This document shows, one piece after another, positions 57,240 through 64,000 of a stretch of DNA of 64,000 nt. This stretch comes from Mytilus trossulus (taxonomy: Eukaryota; Mollusca; Bivalvia; Mytilida; Mytilidae). The number at the start of each line of letters is the position of its first letter. Positions within the stretch are counted from its first letter, which is position 1. The stretch spans positions 17,416,411 through 17,480,410 of the forward strand of contig NC_086376.1 of the NCBI RefSeq assembly GCF_036588685.1, given 5' to 3'. Position numbers and translations under genes: made by a program. The notes below the pieces were generated by a model that did no database searches, was not told where the DNA came from, and was given only the letters and a program-made list of their open reading frames with translations.

Positions 57240-57895
57240 GGTGGGCTGAAGTGATTGATTCTAAACCAACAATTTCGACCAAGTTATAATTGCTTTAAAG
57301 GTAATTTATGTTTTGCAAATATTATATTTCATGTCAATTGATTTTCTAACAATTCGGAGCGTATTGAATATTTAGATAATTGATGTAGGTTGCCGTTTAA
57401 GCTTATGCTACAACCTTTCTTACAGTCGTCATTGTAAATAGCAAATACAACATTCGTTCATTGTCGAAACATACAACATTTATTAGTAGAAGCTTTAATT
57501 CGAATGCGAGAAAAAGGCAATGTTTCTCCTTTATTCGTAGCGAGTACACATACATATTTTATTATCCTATAATGTACAGAACAAACTAATGATTTATCAG
57601 ACAATTTATAATTCACGCGTGGAAACATGTATCTCTATTTTTCCGACGTTACTTTACTTTGAAATCAACATTTTAACGGGGATCGCAAAGTAAACTGCTA
57701 CATTAAAAACGATTCAAATGTGACCGTTTGCTCCACATAGAAGCAAGATACGTATCCGTATACTGTTTTGTATTTATATGGTAAAATGGTCGACTGTAGG
57801 ATACAAGTCCTTCTTCCAGCACTCCAAAAAAAAAAACCATTGTGATTTAGCCAACAAAGAACGGTTCAATTAAATTAATTACTCGTAAGTCATAA
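57240..57895. other. No gene seen
   Basis: AT-rich with no supportable feature; an A-run lies at 57828-57837. Confidence 0.45.
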
Positions 57896-57929
57896 ATACG
57901 TCATTATCGAACTACGTTTCCAACGTCTA

Positions 57930-58045
57930 TATTTTCGCAGACCTTCGGACTGTAGCGTATAGAAGCATTGCATCTTATCGTCGACCATCGCACTTCAGCG
58001 TGACCATTGTACTTTAGCGTCCCCATCGCAATTTGGAGTCCTACA
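57930..58045 (-). repeat. Inverted array of the CGCTAAAGTGCGATGGT minisatellite
   Basis: On the minus strand: GTAGGACTCCAAATTGCGATGG, ACGCTAAAGTACAATGGTC, ACGCTGAAGTGCGATGGTCG and GATAAGATGCAATGC. The leading GTAGGACTC word also precedes the array at 55875, so the two arrays are an inverted pair around the retroelement. Confidence 0.75.
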
Positions 58046-58239
58046 TATTTATCATATATCGAATGTGCAAGTGTGAAAAAAAATGGCTTGTTAATAATGA
58101 ATAAGAATTTCTGCAACTGATAGATAACATATTATACAAGTCTTCAGGAGGATAGAAGACTTTTGACATTGAATTTTTTAAACACACAATACACATTACA
58201 CAATCTACCTATACACATAGATAGGACATTTCCAGTGTC

Positions 58240-58720
58240 AGTTTTTTCACACTGAAAGTAAACACATTGCGTCATAAGGAACGAATATAAAACAATGACC
58301 ATCATCAAAAAGCAAAACTAAAACAATATAAATTACAGGGACATTTTAAAATCTAAAACAGACAAACAAATTAGCACTATATCACAAAGTCAGCAGGTGA
58401 TAGTTAAAATAAGAAAGATCATAAGAAACAATAACCGTAAGCAATTGTTCTAGTTAATAATTGTTTTAGGGTCCATTGGAGGAACACAACAAATAGTTCA
58501 GGCTTCAAGTAGGAATAACCTCTATCATATATCAGATATTAATATCTGTTTTTCTATGGTCCACCGAAGACAAATGCCAAATATAACAGCTTTACAGTAG
58601 GATTTTACCTAATACAAATTATACATATGTTCATTAATGCTCCACAGACGCCAACTGTTAACTTAAATAATGCATGTTATCAATGTAACAGTTATCATGT
58701 CAATTTAACATTACAAGAGA
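58240..58720 (+). repeat. Dispersed repeat R6, copy 2
   Basis: CACTGAAAGTAAACACATTG, GCGTCATAAGGAACG, ACAGACAAACAAATTAGCAC, AGTCAGCAGGTGATAGTTAA and ACAGTAGGATTTTACCTAA; parallels 49850-50345. Confidence 0.7.
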
Positions 58721-58749
58721 AAAGATACACGGATAAGATTTAGCACACA

Positions 58750-59075
58750 CTTGGATAATAAACAATCAAAGGCTATAAAAAGCTATAAAAGGTCCCGAAA
58801 TGACAATGTAAAGGAATTCAAACGAGAAAACTAACGGCCGACTGTATGTACAAAAAATGAATGAAAAACAAATATGTAACATTTAAACAAACGAAAAACT
58901 TTTGAATTACAGGCTCCAGACTTGGGGAAAGCACATTCATACAGAATGTGGCGGGGTTAAACATGTTAGCAGTATTCCAACCTTCCCCTAACCTGAGACA
59001 GTAGTGTAACAGAACGACATAAAAACGAAAAATAAGATGAAAAGGCTTAACTCATCATTTTTTAATTTCCACTAG
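58750..59075 (-). repeat. Dispersed repeat R7-type copy
   Basis: Words on the plus strand, AAAGGTCCCGAAATGACAATG, GAAAACTAACGGCC, AATTACAGGCTCCAGACTTGG, ATGTGGCGGGGTTAAACATG and CTGAGACAGTAGTGTAAC, are the reverse of R7 (38100-37970) followed by a further mussel-like repeat segment. Confidence 0.6.
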
Positions 59076-59079
59076 GTTT

Positions 59080-59870
59080 CCGCCTGGGTTCTAGTCTACT
59101 CCAGTTCTGTGTTGTTCAATCGGATTTGGTCTTCAGAAGTCTTCAATATTCAAACCTAGGTCTGGTTTGTGAGGAGAATGGTAATTTGCATATACTTTTT
59201 TTAAACTTAGACAGCAGAAATTTCAGTTTCTCTAATTTAACTTTTGTACAAGTTAGGACTACATCCATCTGTATGCCAATAAATTAACCATCTACTTTAA
59301 ATATAACAACAAGATGAACAACTACAGATTACAGTTTGAACTTTAACAATGTCTGAAGCTATAACCGTAAATTAAGTTGTAAAAACAAGTTTATGGCAAA
59401 AAATGAAACCATTCAAAGATAAAAACAGCAACTTAACTTGAACTTAAACATTTACGATAACAATGATTACAGGCTCGTAATTTTTGTTTTAAATAATAAA
59501 GCGGGGTAAAATTGATTGCCAGCGCTGTAACCTACCAGAAAAGTGGCATATGAATACAAAATAAGAAAGAAATCTGCAGCAATCAGTTGAAAATGGCTTC
59601 ATTCATATGACAGTCAGTTAAAAAGCACAAACATCTTACTAAAGAAATAAGAATCAATTTATAAATGCACACAGTTACTGGAAACAAGTCCAACGCTTAA
59701 TGTAATTGATAATGAAACCAGTTTCCCAGACTTAAATGCCAAAAACAAAACAAAAAACTATGTTTGTAAATAGAAATGCTAAACAAAAGTGTTTTTTTTT
59801 ATTTTAATAAAATCTGGTTCTGTATTAACAATTGTAGGTATATGGTTCTTTTGGTGACTGTTTTGACTTG
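59080..59870. other. No further gene; 3' flank of ankyrin gene D
   Basis: AT-rich. No similarity that I can see to the 3' flanks of A, B or C. No gene is supported; the 65-codon frame at 59776-59973 runs into the antisense of gene D. Confidence 0.45.
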
Positions 59871-59877
59871 GTTATCG

Positions 59878-60291
59878 TCAAAACCCAAATATCACCTTGT
59901 CCAAAATGTCGTCTATAGTATCAGAAATAACTTTTACCACTTGATGCAATCCATTTTCGCTGGCATAATCTAAAGCTTGTTTCCCAAACATGTCAGTACT
60001 ATTCAGAATTGTTTCCTTTTCATTTTGTAGAAATTTGACGAAACGTAGTCTGTCTTGTTCGTTTATTTTAATACTATTTAGACTACATATAGCTATTAAC
60101 GGAGTTCTTCCAACATTATCTGTACAGTTTACATTTACTTTTCTTTCAATAAGAATTCTGGCCAATCTAAGTTTCCCTTCAGAGATTGCGGTAAAAACTT
60201 GTTGCACATCTTCATTTATAGAGTATGTAGAACTTACAGCTATCCTCGTCCATCTTTTAACCATAGCTTTAATGAAGTTCGTTGTAGACAT
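59878..60291 (-). CDS. ANKRD34-like small ankyrin-repeat protein, copy D (divergent)
   Basis: An intact frame of exactly 137 codons, the divergent member of the set. The core is fixed: VQQVFTAISEGKLRLARIL (29-47), KVNVNCTDNVGRTPL (51-65), RFVKFLQNEKETILN (83-97) and DMFGKQALDYASENGLHQVV (100-119). The N-terminus (MSTTNFIKAMVKRWTR) and the last ten residues vary. Unlike A-C it reads ASEN where they read ACEN, and LIAICSLN where they read LMALCRLN. No recognisable matching flank survives on either side apart from a short start-proximal similarity, so it separated earlier or moved alone. Same start logic (AACC-ATG). No targeting signal. The antisense 110-codon frame (59990-60322) is a shadow. 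Confidence 0.82.
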   Translation of the reverse strand: MSTTNFIKAMVKRWTRIAVSSTYSINEDVQQVFTAISEGKLRLARILIERKVNVNCTDNVGRTPLIAICSLNSIKINEQDRLRFVKFLQNEKETILNSTDMFGKQALDYASENGLHQVVKVISDTIDDILDKVIFGF

Positions 60292-60299
60292 GGTTTCTT

Positions 60300-60730
60300 T
60301 GGAATTGATGTGTTTCTGTTAGATACAAAACCTAAATAAGTGATTTATATACTTCTCAAATATATTGTATATCACACCTTCAATTATCAAATTAGACAAC
60401 TTGTTAACTTTTGCTTGCGTCAAAGAAATATATTTTCTGAGGAAAAGTGCAAATAGGTTGTTTATGCCACTTTTTTATCCAACAAATAGTTAAAATATAT
60501 TCAACAACTAATGTCTTTTCAATCAACTCTCAAGGTCTATCAGAATGCGAAGAACATATTTTTCCCCAGTTAACCCTCGACCCAATACTTTAATTTCTTT
60601 GGTGAACAGTTTTAATGTTCATATTGTTCTGGAATGACGACTTTCATAACCCGTTTTTAGTTTAAAGCTACTCTATGTACACTATTTATTTGTTTTACTG
60701 TTTGATGTAGAAAACGATACTGACATAGCT
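60300..60730. other. 5' flank of ankyrin gene D, no second gene
   Basis: AT-rich. The first about 30 bases upstream share the GATACAAAACCT-like pattern with genes A and C. Nothing else recognisable. Confidence 0.4.
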
Positions 60731-60734
60731 GGAT

Positions 60735-60880
60735 GATAGCTTGTTGTTCGGTGTGAGCCAAAGCTCCGTGTTGAAGGCCGTACTTTGACCTTTAATGGTT
60801 TATTTTAAAAAGAAATGTTATTTGGATGGAGAGTTGTCTCATTGGCACTCACACCACATCTTCCTATCTCTAATAGCTGG
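60735..60880 (+). repeat. SINE-like repeat R2, copy 6
   Basis: The best-preserved 3' half: GCTTGTTGTTCGGTGTGAGCC, AAAGCTCCGTGTTGAAGGCCG, TACTTTGACCTTTAATGG, GGATGGAGAGTTGTCTC and ATTGGCACTCACACCACATC. Confidence 0.8.
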
Positions 60881-61099
60881 ATGATACATTTATTTATATA
60901 GTTACTAACACAAATCAATATTATAATATTCTTTTGATTGTTATAAAATATAACAAATGGCATAGTTACAAACTTGATCTTGAACAGTATCAAACATATT
61001 TAGAAATTTACCTGTACATCACTTTTGTGGCGTTGACCCAGTAGTGTAAAATACATTTTGTGGTTCTGTTGTGTTGTTGTGTGTGCATTCCTATGTTGC

Positions 61100-61318
61100 G
61101 TTGCACAGGATCTGCTTACCCTTCCGGAGCACCTGAGATCACCCCTAGGTTTTGGTGGGGTTCGTGTTGTTTATTCCTTAGTTTTCTATGTTGTGTCATG
61201 TGTACTATTGTTTTTCTGTTTGTCTTTTTCATTTTTAGCCATGGCGTTGTCAGTTTGTTTTATATTTATGAGTTTGACTGTCCCTTTGGTATCTTTCGTC
61301 CCTCTTTTGTTTTAAGTG
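61100..61318 (+). mobile_element. Retroelement 3'-module, solo copy
   Basis: A well-preserved module: CAGGATCTGCTTACCCTTCC, GGAGCACCTGAGATCACCCC, TTTTGGTGGGGTTCGTGTTG, TTGTGTCATGTGTACTATTG, TAGCCATGGCGTTGTCAG and GGTATCTTTCGTCCCTCTTT. No reverse transcriptase adjoins it. The overlapping 85- and 133-codon frames read the module and are not genes. Confidence 0.8.
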
Positions 61319-61564
61319 TTCTTATTTTATTCTTTTTAAAATTGTCTGGTCAAAATGTACTATTGTATTGTTTATTTGTGTATTTCATTGTGCTGAATGT
61401 TTATGCGTTATTTGCACTGTATTTCTGTCATTTAATGGTTTCATTTTTGTATTATATATAACATTGCCATAAAAGTGTGAGGTTTTTCTAGACACATTAT
61501 CAGGTTCAACCCACTAGTTTTCTTAAAATGTTCATGAACCAAGTCAGGTAAATGGTAGTTGTTA

Positions 61565-62395
61565 TCACTACAAATCATTAAAGTCTGAAATGGCCTATAT
61601 CTGTACTCGACTGTACTGATTGTTACTCGACCAGTCTGAATTGGTCTGACTTTTACTTGACATGACTCGACTTTGCAATTCAAAATAGTCTGAACTATTA
61701 CTCGACCAGTCTGAAACAGTCTTAACCCATTCTCGACATGTACTCGACCCATTTTTCCAGTCTAGTTACTATAAAATACTTCCGAAATCTTCATAAATTT
61801 TTGAAAAATATTGATTCATTTTTTTAGATTATTTGATCAACTTGTTTTATTTATATTTTAAAAGAGGGACGAATGATACCAAAGGGACAGTCAAAAGATA
61901 CCAAAGGGTTAAAAGTTGATATGTATATTATTATGTGAGTGTTGATTGATATTGAGTTAAAGTTATATTATGATTTATTATTGTGAAATTTTAATGTCAA
62001 TACTGTATTGAATGCATTTTTAATTTCAAATTGTTGTTCATATTTTATTTTTATTAAAAATTATCCTAAATTGATAAAATTCAGTTGATAAATACAAAGA
62101 AAAGATCTAGGTTGGTTAAGACTTGGTCGATTATGGTTCAGACTTGGTAGAGTACGGTGCAGACTAGGTTGCGTACGGTTCAGACTAGGTCGAGTACGGT
62201 TTAGACAAGGTCGAGAACGGTTCAGACTCGTTTAATATGGCTAAGTACTAGTCAAGTACACATTCATGCTGTTAAATATGGTTCAGACAACAGTCGAGTA
62301 TTATCAAGTACATCTCAGACGAATTCAGACTGGTCGAGTAAAAATCAGTACAGTCGAGTACAGATATAGGCAATTTCAGACTTTTAATGGTTTGA
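61565..62395. mobile_element. Foldback element with GGTTCAGACTAGGTCGAGTAC minisatellite
   Basis: The left end (AGTCTGAAATGGCCTATATC, TGTACTCGACTGTACTGA, ACTCGACCAGTCTGAATT) is the inverse of the right end at 62295-62390. Inside each arm the unit CAGACTNGGTCGAGTACGGTT repeats: decayed on the left (61640-61755) and about six clearer units of about 21-22 bases at 62105-62230 on the right. The centre includes a short retroelement-module remnant (61860-61895). Confidence 0.75.
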
Positions 62396-62623
62396 AGTGT
62401 ATCTTATTATTCGTTTCTGTGTGTGTTTCGTCGTTGTTTGATTTTTTTTTACTTCAGTGTTTCTGTTAATCCGTTGTTTTTCGGTAGTGTTGAGAAGGAA
62501 CATGTTTTTTCTCCGTTTCCTATTATCCCTGTGTACTGAGTAAGTGTATTCAACAGGAAATGCAATATATAAAAAGGAAAGTCTTTAATTAGGTGTTAAT
62601 TTATCCTGACGTATATTACACAT

Positions 62624-62881
62624 GCAGGTGCTTCATTGTTGTTTAAAACAAATGAAACATTAAAAACATTTTTCGATTTTTTAACATTAAACGGTAGATG
62701 TGAAAAACTCGACGTTTGAATTATTAATGATAAACAGTTAGAAGTTATCGAGAACTTTTTCGTTACGGGAGATCTAGACGACTACACAAAATACATTGTT
62801 TTAAATGATATAAATGTAATCATTAACTTCCGAAAGGACAGTAAGTTTCTAAAGCACAAACCAGGTGTGGGTCATTTTTAA
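62624..62881 (+). pseudogene. Candidate coding fragment with one in-frame stop
   Basis: One frame is open for 86 codons except a single TGA at codon 31: ASLLFKTNETLKTFFDFLTL, then ...CEKLDV, stop, IINDKQLEVIENFFVTG, DLDDYTKYIVLNDIN and VIINFRKDSKFLKHKPG. An acceptor-like ATTACACATGCAG precedes it and ACCAGGTGTG (donor-like) lies near its end. The composition looks protein-like, but I do not recognise the family. It could be a dead exon, a retroelement piece or chance. Confidence 0.2.
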
Positions 62882-62889
62882 TTTTAACA

Positions 62890-64000
62890 CAAATCAAGAT
62901 ACCAGGTTAATATTCCTATAATACGTTACAGTAGTAGTCAAAGCCAGAGTTGATAAACAACCAATAAATAAATTGGAGAGTTTTGATACAGGTTTTGTCA
63001 ATGAGGGAACTCTTCGTGAGAAGCCAAATTATAAAGAATTCGGATATTTTGAATCACCTTATCGCGTTTAATAATGAACAAATGCCATATTTTATATACT
63101 GATGTTTGTTTTGTGTCGATTTTTCTTGTCATTGTTTTTTTAACTTATGAGATAAAGTGCCCTTTGGGTTAACTTGTCATAACGTTATTGTGGTATAGCT
63201 CGTTATCTTTTTGTTACTATGTGATTAAAGGACGTACTGTTCTTGCAAAATGTGGAGGTTTTACTTGTTTGTTGAATTTATAACCTTAAAGAATATGTTT
63301 ATTCAAATAATTTGCATTTCTAAATTGATCCAATCAATTAACGGCTTCGGTAAATAAAAGCAACAGTAGTATAACGGTATTCAAAACTCATAATTTCGCA
63401 GAGAGGAAACAAATCCGGGTTTCAAACTTAACCCAAGAGAATGCACATCTCTTATTTAGTAAGGGAACAGGAACAATGTAGTTCAACAAAAAAATCCAAC
63501 ATACATAAAAACGAAGTATAAACTGCCATATTCCTCACTTGTTAGAGGACATTTAAGAAGAAATATTAGATTGCATCTGCTTTTAATGGCTAGCCAAACC
63601 TTTCGCTTGATGACAATGTTAAGAATGTCGCTGAAATGAAAAACTACGTTACAGAAATACTGCACAAACACATGCAAGAACAGAGACACGTACAACCTAG
63701 TAATTTAATAGTTAATCAACAACGCACATATTATATTAACGACAAACACCACAGGAGATAAAAAAAAAAAAGAAGGGGGGACACGCTTGTAACAATTACA
63801 GTTTCCAACTTTTCCCATTTTACTTTCACATTTCAAAAGAAAATACATTGAGTAAAAAAACAAATCGGTGAGAAGGGGTGTATATATCTACCCATTGGAA
63901 TGTTGGATGTCTGTTAAAATATCAATATTCAAACTAATCGTATTTTGTCGCTTAAAATGTCCACAATTTTAATAATATTATTTTCTCCGTATTTGCTGAC
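62890..64000. other. No gene seen; R5 fragment at 63362-63450
   Basis: The only recognisable piece is repeat R5 (AACAGTAGTATAACGGTATTC, AAAACTCATAATTTCG, CAAATCCGGGTTTCAAAC). The 70-codon minus frame at 63483-63695 lacks recognisable motifs. Confidence 0.45.

Noticed and set aside
61058-61461. 85- and 133-codon overlapping frames
   Set aside because: Both read the retroelement 3' module in different frames. Similar frames occur at 56073-56318 and 4091-4279 wherever the module or its flank lies.

Overview
The window looks like a stretch of an AT-rich bivalve mollusc genome, most likely a mussel (Mytilus-like). I base this on dispersed repeats that I associate with mussel genomic sequence: a SINE-like family with a TTCGGTGTGAGCC core, a family carrying GTGTCAAAGAGACAACAACC, and a reverse-transcriptase element with a characteristic 3' module. 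The species is an inference, because no host gene here is diagnostic. I see no prokaryotic organisation, no rRNA or tRNA that I could defend, and no CRISPR array.

The only convincing host genes are four intronless reading frames of identical length (137 codons). They encode a small ankyrin-repeat protein resembling the N-terminal ankyrin region of the ANKRD34 family: A at 6998-7411 (-), B at 14714-15127 (-), C at 26622-27035 (+) and D at 59878-60291 (-). A, B and C lie inside copies of one large duplicated block: block A about 4.35-11.5 kb, block B about 11.9-15.86 kb, and block C about 18.4-30.1 kb in inverted orientation. Copy D is older. Its protein is clearly homologous, but almost nothing outside the frame matches. 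All four frames are open while their flanks have gained and lost insertions, so the protein is probably under selection.

The rest is dominated by mobile DNA. Region by region:
0-4.3 kb: a degenerate ACACCAT array, then a decayed Penelope-like reverse-transcriptase element interrupted by a small inverted-repeat element.
4.3-30.1 kb: the triplicated ankyrin-gene blocks. Block C is split by a 3.5 kb composite element (19093-22637) made of two 465-bp inverted-repeat-ended modules flanking a tandemly duplicated 1.3 kb unit with a small frameshifted gene.
30.1-35.5 kb: a reverse-transcriptase fragment abutting a 4.4 kb imperfect palindrome whose arms carry divergent remnants of a transposon-associated protein with a TFTGCDTV motif.
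36.5-43.5 kb: more element fragments and a nested inverted/direct repeat cluster.
45.3-46.2 kb: a TA-flanked inverted-repeat transposon.
52.4-53.5 kb: the 3' end of a non-LTR retrotransposon, including its zinc-knuckle-like region and A-tail.
54.7-58.1 kb: a foldback element and a Penelope-like copy with a 269-residue open frame, bracketed by inverted minisatellite pieces.
59.9-60.3 kb: ankyrin gene D.
61.6-62.4 kb: a minisatellite-bearing foldback element.

The most notable items are the conserved ankyrin gene set on multiplying, inverted blocks, the composite two-module transposon with a likely empty site in the paralogous block, and the 4.4 kb palindrome. Boundaries were found by reading and are approximate to about ten bases unless stated. 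No alignment or database search was run.
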